The position numbers and the translations under genes were made by a program. From Cudoniella acicularis (lineage: Eukaryota > Ascomycota > Leotiomycetes > Helotiales > Helotiaceae), in assembly GCA_013054445.1 (NCBI GenBank), contig JAAMPI010000032.1:26016-90015 (forward strand): DNA of 64,000 nucleotides. Direction: 5' to 3'. The notes under the pieces were generated by a model. The model made no database searches. It saw nothing but the letters and a program-made list of their open reading frames with translations, and had not been told where the DNA came from. Positions 9,726 through 20,753 of the stretch are shown here, piece by piece; position 1 is the stretch's first letter; each line of letters begins with the position of its first letter.

Positions 9726-11774
9726 TTATCCTAGGATAATAACTTTCCAAGCCGGCTGAGCATCCACCCACCAACTTTCTTGTACCTGATGCGAGACCAA
9801 CTGCACACGATAATGAATACCCTGTTTACTTTCAACAAGCATTAAGCTAATACCCTCCTGTACTCCCTTTTCACCAGATAACCCCTTCGATATCCTCCGA
9901 TGGATCAAAATAAACTCAAGGAGATCCGGTTGCGCTCGACGCCAATCCTCATGGAGATAGATGCCTGTAAACATCTTCAAGTCTCCATCCGCGTTTCGGA
10001 CCCCGACTGCATAATTGTAGCAACCATGGCCACTGATAGATCCCCTCCAAGTGGCGTCGGGTTCACGACTAACGAACAAGTGGGCGGATTGTGCCCAGAA
10101 CAAAAGATGATGATTGTTTAATGCTGCTCTAGGAGTTGGTAGGTCTTTGAGCTCTGGAAGCTCAAGGGACGGGGTGGGAGGTTGTCCAATAACTCTCACC
10201 TCACCCTCAGCAGTAACTTGATTCCACTGTATGACACTAATAGTTTTGACATGACGGTGATGATCAAAAGCAAAATTCATGTCCCCTAGCCGTTCACTTG
10301 CCCTCCAGCCAAGCCAACTCCAGCTGGGAAATCCCTCTCTTCTTTGCGAAGCTTTTTGGAAGACATACCTCCATGATAGGGCATCATCAAAGGCGGACGC
10401 AGGGAGGCCCCAGATGAAAGGCGTGTTGAGCTCTTTGCTTAGGTCAGTTAATGCCCCAGCAAAGGCGTTTAGAGCATCGCTCTGATAAGAAAGCTGCCGC
10501 GTAATATAGCCCTTCACAAGATAAGTGTATTTTTCAAAGCCAGACAAACTGTGATGCGGCAGCCCGATTTCGCGAAGACCTGGACTCATTGCGCCCCAGC
10601 CTGGTTGTAGATGGAAATAAGGATCTTGAGACTCCCAGCTTGCATCCTCACACCATGTAGCAGAGTTACAGTGATAAAACAATTGATATTCGGCGAAGAG
10701 TATGAGTCGTTTCGAGAGAACCTTCTCTTGCATCGTCCAGCCGCGCGACTCCCAGACGGATTCAGAGATAGCACTAGCAAAATCGGGGAGTGAAGCAATG
10801 AGAGAAACCCCCTGGATTTCTCTAGCAATAGAGAGTACATCCCTAGATTTTGGATTTAATCCAGGCAATCCCGCATTGGAGTCACTCCCGGCGGCCGCAA
10901 CAATTGTCAATGTAGCGCAGCCATATACAACGTTCATATGCTGAATCTGGATATTGAGATCTGCTGGATCGTCTTGAATGATACATAATGCATCAACCCA
11001 CAAGTACCGTTCTCGGAGCCGTCCAGTGAGATCCATTGCATCGTAAATTGTTCTGGGAAGCTTATTGACTTGACTTCGCAAACCAAATTCTTGTGTAAAG
11101 TCTTTGTAATTTTCCTGTAGCAGGCGAAGCTGTTCCGTAGCCCCCCAAACGTAGCTAAGTGCAACATAATCTGCCCTTCCTGGTAGAGTAACAATGCAGA
11201 GTCTCTCGATATCAATAACTCTAATCATCAAATCATCCACCTCCTTACTCATATGGCGCGGAGTACATACTATCCCATGAGACTCACGGCAAGTCTGTAT
11301 CCACCTCGAAACGAGCTCCATATCAACTACCTCACCGACCTCTCTCCCTCGCAAAACAGTCAACCGGCTGTCCGACGAGTCTGGAGATGCCATTTGCAAC
11401 CCGCAAGGCAGGGGGATCCGCAAAGGCCTATTGGCAACATCGACTGAAAGTGAGAGTCTCGTAACTGACTCATAGTTCTTCGTCCCGTCATCCCCCGAAT
11501 CCCCCGGGTTTATTATTCCGCCTGACTTGTTGGAGATAATCAAGCCGTAGTCACCCACCAACAACCGGTACGCCCGGTCATTAAGATGGGTTCCAAGGAG
11601 GAGCCGATCGTGAAAGTTGATCAATTTTAAAACCGAGTGGCATAGATCGCATGTTTCTGAGGATTGTTGAAGCGATAAAGGCGACCATGTACGAAGAACC
11701 TTTCCATCTGATCCTTCAGGCCACTTGAATAGCGATAGAAGATCAAGGTTCGCGCAGGATTTGCAGAGAGGCAT
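9726..11774 (-). CDS. HET-domain protein (heterokaryon incompatibility type)
   Basis: An uninterrupted 682 aa frame from ATG 11774. The N-terminus has paired cysteines (CKSC..., CDLC), common in this class. From about residue 205 the hallmark blocks of the HET domain (PF06985) appear in order: YVALSYVWG, then KLPRTIYDAMDLTGRL, RYLWVDALCIIQDD, and QIQHMNVVYGCATLTIVAA. A long C-terminal part follows with a WESRGWTMQEKVLSKRLILF block and PSWSWLGW, also typical. HET proteins trigger cell death on fusion of unlike hyphae or mediate related nonself responses; the partner here is unknown. It is single-exon with no signal peptide. It looks intact. Confidence 0.92.
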   Translation of the reverse strand: MPLCKSCANLDLLSLFKWPEGSDGKVLRTWSPLSLQQSSETCDLCHSVLKLINFHDRLLLGTHLNDRAYRLLVGDYGLIISNKSGGIINPGDSGDDGTKNYESVTRLSLSVDVANRPLRIPLPCGLQMASPDSSDSRLTVLRGREVGEVVDMELVSRWIQTCRESHGIVCTPRHMSKEVDDLMIRVIDIERLCIVTLPGRADYVALSYVWGATEQLRLLQENYKDFTQEFGLRSQVNKLPRTIYDAMDLTGRLRERYLWVDALCIIQDDPADLNIQIQHMNVVYGCATLTIVAAAGSDSNAGLPGLNPKSRDVLSIAREIQGVSLIASLPDFASAISESVWESRGWTMQEKVLSKRLILFAEYQLFYHCNSATWCEDASWESQDPYFHLQPGWGAMSPGLREIGLPHHSLSGFEKYTYLVKGYITRQLSYQSDALNAFAGALTDLSKELNTPFIWGLPASAFDDALSWRYVFQKASQRREGFPSWSWLGWRASERLGDMNFAFDHHRHVKTISVIQWNQVTAEGEVRVIGQPPTPSLELPELKDLPTPRAALNNHHLLFWAQSAHLFVSREPDATWRGSISGHGCYNYAVGVRNADGDLKMFTGIYLHEDWRRAQPDLLEFILIHRRISKGLSGEKGVQEGISLMLVESKQGIHYRVQLVSHQVQESWWVDAQPAWKVIILG

Positions 11775-14605
11775 TATTAAGGTCGGGTTAGGGTACTCTA
11801 TGTAGGAAGTAAACTCTCTTAATTATGAGGGTGCTCATTGAGTTGCTCAGGTTACTCAGGTTGCGCAGGCGAGTTTGCCTGAGCTGAGGGTGAGCCGAGA
11901 GTGATTAGCGCCTGGGCAAGAACGGCAAGCTTACTAACCTCATACGACGAATAAGAAAGAGAAAATTGATTCATGGTACCTATGAATCCATGATCTTTTA
12001 TATTACATGTGCGCCAGTTAGAAACTGGATCACTTCCAGACCCTCAAAAATTTCCCTACCCTTTTGCACTTGCTTTTAACAAATTTCGTTTGCGAAGAAA
12101 AAGTTTCTTTCGTATTATTGTTTAACTTTTACTAAAGATCACGTTCTGAATGTTCCCTCTACCGGAGAATTCAACTTGATTATCATCGGCATCATTAGAA
12201 CTATAATCTTCAATTTCAGATCTCCTCGAATCCTTTTTAGTCTCAAATTGTAATCCTAGTTCTAGTGATCTTAAATCCAATTTAAGTATGTCTCGCTCAG
12301 GTTACAAAGTAGGCGAGAGCACGAATTACGAGGGGACAGAATAGACTCGAAGGGAAAATTTAGCAACATTCACTCCGAGACTGTGCCTCTCGTATGAAAG
12401 CCTAAAATTATTCCTCCAAGAAACGGGGAAGCAAAGGTCGTGACTCGTTTGCCCAGCTATCAGAAAGTATAAATACTTCTACAAGAAGTATAATATTGTA
12501 GGGAAGCAGACAACATGTTAGATTCCTGGATGGTATAACAATGTCGTGGAGAATGCAGGTCTCTTCGCGGGATGGCGTGTAATGGATGACTTAACTGGAC
12601 CTTAAATTGAGAAAAGAGAATAGTTTTTTTTCTTCTTGCTGTAAAGCTGGAAAATTGACTGTATTTAAGTCTGTGATATAAGGATGGAAAGTGTTAATAT
12701 ATACATGTCTGTTGTCATTGACACAGTAGCTGTTAAATCTATTTTATTCTCACATTTAGAGATAGTAAATTACACTGTTTAATTACAGCATGTCAACTAT
12801 TTTCCAAACACTCTTTTTAGAGTTCTGGTTTCAGTTATGGTGACTTTAGATCCAATTTATAGGTGTTGAAATTCTCAAGAGTCCTTCCTCGGTCCTTCGG
12901 AAGTGTCGTTTGATCAATTGTTGCGGATGGCAACCCTGGCTTCACCGCAGAGCTGGTCCGGAATTCTTTTTATAAGTGTAACTTTCCCATTTTGGGAAGA
13001 AAGCTGGATGCTAAAATCTAGTGCTCAACATTTAGAATTCAGGAGTTCGCAGAATATTAATGCTAACCTGGAAGGTTACCTACCCATGAAATCAGTGGCG
13101 GCAACAAGCTCTGCTATTTCGAGACCTATCGCATGGTGGTGTACAAACACATACTCAAAAGCAGTAACCAATTTTCTCCTCCTAAGTACTCACAAGCACC
13201 TCACGGCTCCGTCTATAAAGATCCTTCGATTGCTCCCATAACAGAAAAACAGCATCCGAAGCACCGCTACCAACCGCGCCGCAGAGCTCTGGAAAGTTGA
13301 AACGAGCGGGCAGGAGGCCATTAAACAGGCCAGAAGAAAGAAAGTCTTTTGGGGCCTACATCACCGAGTACTTGAACTAAATTCAAAATTCTATTCAAAG
13401 ACAGATTTTCGGCATTGGAGATGAACAGTGCTGCCAGTATTGTATTTACTGTTAGTCAGCGACAGGAACAGTTGATGTCAAGGAAAAAACAAGACTTCGA
13501 AGTGAATAGTTTGATTTTAATTAACTTGAACTTTGAATTCACACCTCAGATGAGGTAGCAGGCTACTTCAGGTTTCCACACGCCCAAGATCAAGGAAAAC
13601 ACTTCCTGATCGCTGACGAGAGTGTAGAGGCAGTGTCAAAAAGGATGTTTTGTTGTTTTTTCGGTAATAGAAGAAGTCGAATAAGCCGTCTACTTAGATA
13701 TATATATATACCATGTCAAAGGCCAAACGCTAAAAGATTACGCTCTTCTCGGGAACTCCGTCAAGAAACATCAGGAAACCTTCCCAGGTAAAGCGAGTCC
13801 GAACTTCGAAGCTGGAGCTAAGGGCACTAGAAATGTTCAATCAAAGAGGAACTAAAGAAAAAGAGCAGGAATAGCTTCGCACATGAGCTCGAGAAGCACT
13901 AGCTTACTCGCTTACATTACTGCCTTGTAGAAATAGTTCGCACAATTACATTTAAATGTCAACTTTCAAGACTGACACAAACGGCTTTTGGAGATAGAGG
14001 ACATTGGATCCCATGGAATGTTTGCGTTCTCAATCCTCCAAAATATCAACTACACACGAGTAGACTGCAAAACAAATTCTTTTCTCAGCAGCTTGATGTT
14101 GAAGGCCGGGGTGTGAGGGGTATTTAGCCTTGAGGTTTAAGGCTAGAGTGTTGTCACTGAAATTCTTGCTATCGCTGATACACTCGCTGTCCTTTAGTTG
14201 GGTTTTCACACTTGTGGAAAAGGGGGGGTTGATGTGGAGAGCGATTGTCAGACTGTGAAGCATTGACGTGATAAGAGAGTATTGAAAAAAGTTGGGTAGA
14301 GGGAGAAGAGTAGTGACAGGAATTCCTGAGAACGCTACTCCATAATTTCTCTTAGTTGAGGAGTGGACTCAATAGAGCTAGATTTGTTTACCCTTGATAT
14401 AAATATGTTGTAGAAGACGCCTGAAGCAAGCGCTTAATTTTTAGTTGCTTTTCACCCCTCACCAGGAGACATCGGTGTTCAGCGAGATCAAACGAAGAAA
14501 CGACATACTACTATGCAAAATTCTAGTTCATACATTATTCAAGGGCTATGCCACTAAATGATCATCAACCACCAGCGCCATTTTCGTGTCTCCATGTCTC
14601 TCCGT
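11775..14605. other. Gene-free interval
   Basis: About 2.8 kb with no convincing coding sequence. The longest open frame (12903-13241) has no motif and no codon pattern like the real genes. A (TA)n run lies at about 13696-13710. The left part is the HET promoter side; the right end is the 3' flank of the nitronate monooxygenase gene. Confidence 0.5.
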
Positions 14606-15895
14606 TTACAACTTCGCGATCATTTTCTCGCCCTTGTGGATCCATGCAACTGCATCGTTGACCAACTCATCAACCACTGCCTTGGCACTCTTTTTCTCGT
14701 TCACTACTGCGGCGGCTTTGCCCATCAGGAAGGGTCGTGCGTTGTCCATTGTCTGGAAGGAGAGTTAGCAACAAGATTTTGGGAAGAATAAAGCGATTTC
14801 ATGCGCAAAACGGAGATTGGAAGTTCAGGCATCAGTACTAACCTCATCATCAATATCATCACCCAAAGTTTCAAAATCGTGCTCAACGGGAATAACGCCC
14901 TTGCTTGTGAGCTCCTTGATCTCGGTAGCTCTGTTCTCCTCCCAGTTTTTAATGTATGCATTTGTTCGTACTCGCAATGGTCTTCCAGTGAAAATGATTG
15001 TTCGGACATTGTCATCGTGGCCAGCTGTTCGGACTGCCTCCTGGTGTGCCTTCGGTGCTCCGGCTCGTCAGTCAAGATGAAGCGGGTTCCAACCCATACG
15101 GCGCTGGCACCCAACATAAGGGCTGCCGCAACAGTTTGTCCATTGTAAATACCACCGGCTGCGACAACCTGCACAGGCTTTCCAGTCATAGGACTCGTCT
15201 TGCCCTTGCAGAGTTCTACAACTGCTGGGATCAAAACGGTTGTTGGCACATCACCAGTGTGTCCACCACCCTCTCCACCCTGTGCGCATATAATATCAAC
15301 ACCGAGATCCAGGCATTTCTTAACATGTTTTGGGTGTCCAATCATGTTCATGTATAGCACACCGGCCTTGTGGAGACGTTCGACAACATGCTTCGGGGGT
15401 ACGCCGACGGCAGAGACGAAGAGCTTAGCGCCGCTGTCAATAATTATGCTAACAAGCTCGTCGAGTTTGCCTTTCGTATAATCGTAGCTGTGGAGTGGAG
15501 AGGATCGAGTCAGCACTTAGCCCAATGGATAGTAATCAAACTCGGTACCAGCTTGTGATGCTTACTTGGTCTTTCGCGCACTGCCTCCAACCTGTGGAAG
15601 CAGCAAATCAACGCCGAATGGGGCATTCTTGTCTGTAAGGAATGACTTCAATTCTGCGACTTGTTCTCGGAGCATGTCAGGTGTGTATCCCACTCCTCCG
15701 ATAACACCGAGACCTCCTGCATTTGTGACTGCTGCGGCAAGCTTGGGGCCAGCTGCGACATTCATTCCAGCGAGCAACACTGGATGGTTGATCTTGAGGA
15801 GGTCGGTGACCGTTGTGCGAAGTTGCTCTGGGTGTAATTGTCAGTTTGAGCATGGTTTGAAATGCTGGCATGTGATACTTACGAGGCGAAGCCAT
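14606..15895 (-). CDS. Nitronate monooxygenase (2-nitropropane dioxygenase family), one-base frameshift
   Basis: Flavin-dependent enzyme that oxidises alkyl nitronates to carbonyl compounds and nitrite. Four exons: 15895-15883, 15827-15566, 15487-14843 and 14752-14606; introns 15828-15882, 15488-15565 and 14753-14842 all have GT/AG ends. Family blocks are visible: HPVLLAGMNVAAGPKLAAAV, NAGGLGVIGG, QGGEGGGHTGDV, VVAAGGIYNGQTVAAALMLG and ASAVWVGTRFILTDE. After TDE the frame must shift by one base near 15061-15066 to continue AGAPKAHQEAVRTAGHDDNV...; the exons sum to 1067 nt, one short of 356 codons. A missing G in GAGGCC fits exactly. The last exon ends WIHKGEKMIAKL. It is divergent from the folate gene. 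Either real disruption or a sequencing indel. Confidence 0.88.
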
Positions 15896-16377
15896 CTTGG
15901 GTTTGTTGTTTGGAGAGGACTTGTGGTTGGTGAGGGCTGATGACCGAAAGACTCCCGTTCCTGTGGGCGAAGCAGAACAAATATGAAAATGCGAAGGATC
16001 AAATAGATGGGGAAGTGAGGAGGTGATTGTGGGAGAGGCAATTTATGAGGAGCGTGAGAAGGAAACTATCTCGGCGTTCTAGAGACGCTAGTGTCCGGCA
16101 ACTCCTCTGAATCTGGGGAACATGCCTCGGCCTGTTTTCAGCGCTCAGCTGATTGCTTAGGTAAGAAGTGCCCACCGCCACCGCCCAGGTGGGCTGGTGG
16201 GCTGGTGGGGCACCTGACTAGGGTTTGATACGCACGTGACCATTGAACAAAATATAACGCATGTTTGTGATACAAGCTAGGGATCTATAAAGAAAATCTT
16301 GAGGCTTGTAGAAGTATAAATGAAGAGAGAAACTGCTTACTTCTTTCAAAGATCTGTTGGGAGTTACTCAAGTAACC
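15896..16377. promoter_or_regulatory. Shared divergent promoter region
   Basis: About 480 bp between the nitronate monooxygenase and folate genes, which are transcribed away from each other. It contains the E-box-like CACGTGAC at 16233-16240, a motif bound by bHLH factors of the Cbf1/Pho4 type; its use here is inferred. A GGTGGGCTGGTGGGCTGGTG repeat lies just upstream of it. Confidence 0.45.
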
Positions 16378-16527
16378 ATGCAACCACCAATCACGGATAT
16401 TCCCGATAGACCGGCCGGGGTTNCTGGGCAAGGCGACGTGCTCCGGGTGCTGACAAAGCATATAATTTTATCTCAACCTTCTCAACTCACCCTTACCTCA
16501 TGAACGCGCCGGCAAAGGACACCGTCG

Positions 16528-18284
16528 ATGAAGATCTTAATACCAAGGCCTACTGTGGGGGTCAATTCCTCCTGCCTTGCGTCTCCGGCTCGGCGACCCA
16601 ATGTCTTCATCCAGGTATTGAAGGCTTCAGCCGGAAGGCGATATCGAAGTTTTGAAGATAAGGAAAGCCCATTACCATGGACACCACTCGTTCTCAAAAA
16701 ATCGTCCCCGATCAAGAAACTGTCTCCCTTTCCCTCAGAACCTGCTGGATTGAGGCAGCCACGGCAAGCTTACATTGCTTTTGGGAGCAATCTTGGGGAC
16801 CGCGTAGGATGGATAGAAAAAGCTCTCGCGGAAATGCCAAAACACGGCATCAACGTTGTAAGAGCAAGCAGCATGTGGGAGACAGATCCAATGTACTTTC
16901 AGAAACAAGAAAAGTTTTTGAATGGGGTGTGCGAGGTATATTTTCCCCATCCCTTTCAATTAACCCTTATTCGCTCATTCTCAAGTGAGGCTACATGAAA
17001 TCAACCAACAGCTGACAGGTGCTGCAGGTGACAACTCTGCACGAGCCTATCAAGCTCCTTGATACTCTTCAGAAAATTGAAGAGCTCTTAGGTCGAGAGA
17101 AGTTCATTGACAAAGGCCCTCGCAATATCGATCTCGACATCTTGCTTTATGGAGATGAAATTGTCAATCACGAAAGACTCAAGATCCCTCACCCGGGCAT
17201 TCCCGAACGAGAGTTTGTTCTTCGCCCACTCGCAGAGTATGTTCAATGCTCCTATAAATGTCCAGAACTGATTCGCCCTAGACTTGCACCCACGAAATCA
17301 ATACATCCTTCTTCGCCATGGAAAACTGTCCAAGACGCTCTCAATGCCCTTCCCGACTCCATCCCTCTAACTACTGTCACTGCCCTAGGACGCTCCGAGG
17401 AGCCGATTCGTGCTCTTCAATCGAATCGGAAGACGCTGGTGATGGCCATTCTGAATGTTACGCCTGACTCCTTTTCAGATGGAGGTGTTCATCTTACGAA
17501 GCAAAATTCACCGAATAGTCCGAGTCACCATCCGTCGTCGTTACCTCTGACGATAAAGTATGTATCAGAACGCGGTGCATCAATAATTGATGTTGGAGGT
17601 CAGTCGAGTGCTCCGGGCGCCATCAATGTGACCGACACCGAAGAAATATCTCGAGTTGTTCCCGCTATAGAATTGATTCGAGGTTCTGCTGAATACCAGG
17701 GAATAATCAGTATCGACACGTATCGCGCCTCTGTGGCAGAAGCCGCCGTGAAAGCTGGTGCAGATATTATTAACGATATTTCAGCTGGTCAGCTCGATCC
17801 GGATATGCTCCCAACGATGGCACATCTGGGGAAAACTGTCATTTTAATGCATATGCGTGGAACTCCAACGACAATGCAATCAATGATAGAGTATCCTGAA
17901 GGATTGATTCCTACCATAGCGAAGGACTTGCTGAAGCGTGTTGAAGAGGCCGAAGCAGCAGGCATCCGTCGTTGGCGGGTTATACTGGATCCAGGGATTG
18001 GTTTCGCGAAGACTGGCGATCATGCTCTTGAGATATTGCGCCGTTTGGACGAGTTGCGAGACTGGCCTGGCTTGAGAGGCTTGCCTTGGCTAATAGGATC
18101 TAGCAGAAAATCGTTTATTGGGAGAATTCTTGGAGTCCAGAAGGCGGATCAGAGGGTTTGGGGAACAGCTGCAACAGTGGCGGCAGCTATACAAGGAGGC
18201 GCTGATATTATAAGAGTACATGATGTTGGACAAATGGCTCAAGTGGCCAAAGTTTCTGACGCAATCTGGCGAGTTGAAGCTTAG
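16528..18284 (+). CDS. FOL1: Fused HPPK-dihydropteroate synthase (folate synthesis), aldolase module not recognised
   Basis: Two exons, 16528-16935 and 17028-18284 (intron GTATAT...TGCAG), about 554 aa from the first in-frame ATG. HPPK, which pyrophosphorylates hydroxymethyldihydropterin, begins at about residue 78: QAYIAFGSNLGDR, ETDPMYF, FLNGVCEVTT, then GPRNIDLDILLYGD and IPHPGIPER. Dihydropteroate synthase, the sulfonamide target, begins at about 275: AILNVTPDSFSDGG, IDVGGQSSAPGA, ISIDTYRASVAEAA, INDISAG, ILMHMRGTP, LDPGIGFAKT, IGSSRKSFIGR and IRVHDV. All catalytic blocks appear intact. Fungal FOL1 proteins normally also carry one or two dihydroneopterin aldolase domains at the N-terminus; only about 78 unrecognisable residues precede HPPK here. 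A longer 5' start at ATG 16378 (MQPPITDIPDRPAG...) is in the same frame but separated by a TGA at 16501. An N lies at 16423. Confidence 0.93.
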
Positions 18285-20753
18285 AGCTCGACGCGGTTCC
18301 ATGTACATTGTGTAGTATTATGCTTGTGCATCTCAGTTCCTGCACCCTTTCCCCGCGTGCCTCTGTTTCCGAATTATTCCTCGTTGCGTGCATTTTTAGT
18401 TTTCCTGCTTCTTCTTGCGTCTATGTTCAAGCCATGAAGAAAAATATGTGCCGCGATTTCCACCTCGTCACAAGCTTTTCAGAACCCGAATGGCATTATG
18501 TTTAAGATATCTAATGTTGATATAACGGACATCACGCGTTGCATCGATTTGGAGTTAGTTCCTTTTGATCAAATGCTTTTCGAGAGCTTTACACAGCCAT
18601 AGGAAGACGCTATGGGCGGAATGGACCTTAAAACCAGCAAATTAAGAAGAGGGAGAACGAAACTAGAAACCGTGTACATGCATTTACAGAATTAAAACAT
18701 GTGAAAGGCTTTACAACTTTTACCATACCATCCCCACTCCAAAACATTTCACAGCGAGGTCCCGATGGGGGTTGTGGACTTCGACCCCGGAACTTCACTA
18801 GGACACTGTGCTGGGGATATTTGCAACTCTACGAGGCGCGGCAGAAGGGCCCATGCAAGATCCAAATGGAGTTGGGCATGGGGGTCGCGAATGGTGGCTT
18901 ATGGAGTACCTGCTGGATCACAAACTGTGGCCATCCAGAACCCAATTTTATACAAGGCTTGGTCGCTGTTCACAATTCTGTCTTTCACAATTCTGTCCAC
19001 GAAACTGGTGGCGCTCTGGAAAGCGGGTTAGAACAAGGGTTAGCCGTCATCAACGCCTGGAATTTCGGTCCACAACCCTGTTTTTTGTTTTTTGCACAGC
19101 ACTCTACACTTTGTTCCACAGGATAGCGGCACGGTTCGGATCACATCCTGCGGCCGTCTGAAGATCGATTTGCAACAGGGTTTAGCTCCAACAGCCTATC
19201 CACACTTTACTCCACAAGGGTCGCAGTACACTGGCACCCCTCATAAAAAAAAAATTTGTGCTTCGAGCACAGGATGAGTATGCCTTATAGAACCACTGTC
19301 GTATCCCACATAACGCAATAGTATAACTACTACAAGTGGGTAGAGTAAGTGCTATATATACGGATTAGGGCTAGGCTCAGGGTTAGTGGTATATGTTTAA
19401 AAAGTCGGCGTTCTAGGAGTCTGGCGCACATAGTATATTTTGGCGTGGTGCTGTGCTCGCGATTAATTCGCGATCTGGGGGGGGGAAGGGGGGTGGTGAG
19501 TGGGGGTGCCAGCATGCTAGGACCCTCCACAAGAAGGTGCAGCAGCATCTTGAAGCACTTAAAACACTTGAACCAGATTGGAACATTTAGGAGCAGTTTG
19601 GAGCGGCCCAATCTGCGGCACCCATGGACCTGCATTGGTCCACAATCATCCAAGCGCGCCTACCCATGCTTCACTCCACAAGAAGGTGCGGCACAGTTTG
19701 GATTACAGCACGCCGCCTTCCAGAGCCCGATTCTCGCGGGCGTTTGGCACCCATGGACCTGCAGTGTCGACACTTTGGTCCACAACACATTTTCGATGAC
19801 AACTTGCCGGCTTCCATAGACCGATTTTCGCAAGGGTTTGGCAACCGTGGACCTCTCCTATCCACACTTTACTCCACAACTAGTCAAAGCTCCAAAAAGT
19901 CTCTTTTGTGCAGGGCATAGTGAATCTGCGATTCTGTGGGCACGCATCGGGCAAGAGTATTCCCCATTTTAATTTGATTCCCCGGTGAGAGTTTGGTGGG
20001 CCATGTGTATGTATTTCCCGTGCTTTATTATTAAACACATACTTCTACTAACCATGAATGGAAATAAAGTGTTCACGTCCGCCCCCTGGCCAGAAGTGTT
20101 GGCATTAATCGATTCCATGTCAGCTGGCACTGTGCTCACTGCTCATGAAATGGTTACGAAGTCACTGCTGGTCTCAGAGGGTAGATGCATTCATTCCCTG
20201 TTGAAAACCAGGTGTCTACACTTTTTTTTTCCCGCTCCCCTTGTCTTGGAGTGGGCTTCATAAATGAATCTTGTTTTTAACTTACAGCACCCTCTCAGTC
20301 AATATGAAGGCGAGGTGGCCTCCTTCCTGCACAGAATGCTTTTGCATTGGTGAATTTGTAATATTTTCAGTGCCATTTCAAATATACTCCTCTTTGGGTT
20401 GCGTCCGCGAAATGATCCGGAAAGCCTTGAACATTAACACTACGATTTTTGCATCTCAAGCATTTGCACAAGGCGCCATCGTCTGAACACTTCCTGCACA
20501 CCGAATATCCATTTTCGATCTGCCATACGACAGCTCAGCAGCTTCGGCTTATTAATATCGCTTCTCTGGCATTGATATCTGAGTTGAATGTCATTATCAC
20601 ACCTCTTCCTGCGACTCGCAACGCTTTTGCCTTCCTCCTCCCCTCCCGTCAAGTCACCACACAACTTGGAACTCTGTCTGAGCTTCGAAAGATTGGCATA
20701 TTAGGTATCTTATTCACACGTTTGATACAACATCTCCCTTGCAACGAGACAGA
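18285..20753. other. Intergenic with diverged repeats
   Basis: The first ~450 bp are the 3' flank of the folate gene. From about 18750 to 19890 the DNA is made of diverged repeats (separate entry). From about 19920 to 20753 there is the 5' flank of the first Cys-rich gene with no supported frame. Confidence 0.5.
18750..19890. repeat. Diverged tandem-like repeat block
   Basis: Recurring blocks of roughly 100 bp share the order: GGCACAGTTTGGATCACA-like, a GC-rich CCGCC/CCGTC segment, CGATTTTCGCAAGGGTTTGG-like, CCATGGACCTGC-like, then CCACACTTTACTCCACAA-like. Clear anchors are CACTTTACTCCACAA at about 19200 and 19865, CTTCACTCCACAAGAAGGTG at about 19670, and ACCCATGGACCTGCA near 19620 and 19750. 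Copies are incomplete and substituted. No coding meaning is seen. Confidence 0.6.

Noticed and set aside
12903..13241. 112-codon frame between the HET and nitronate monooxygenase genes
   Set aside because: No motif, no flanking exons, located in a region with stops in all frames.
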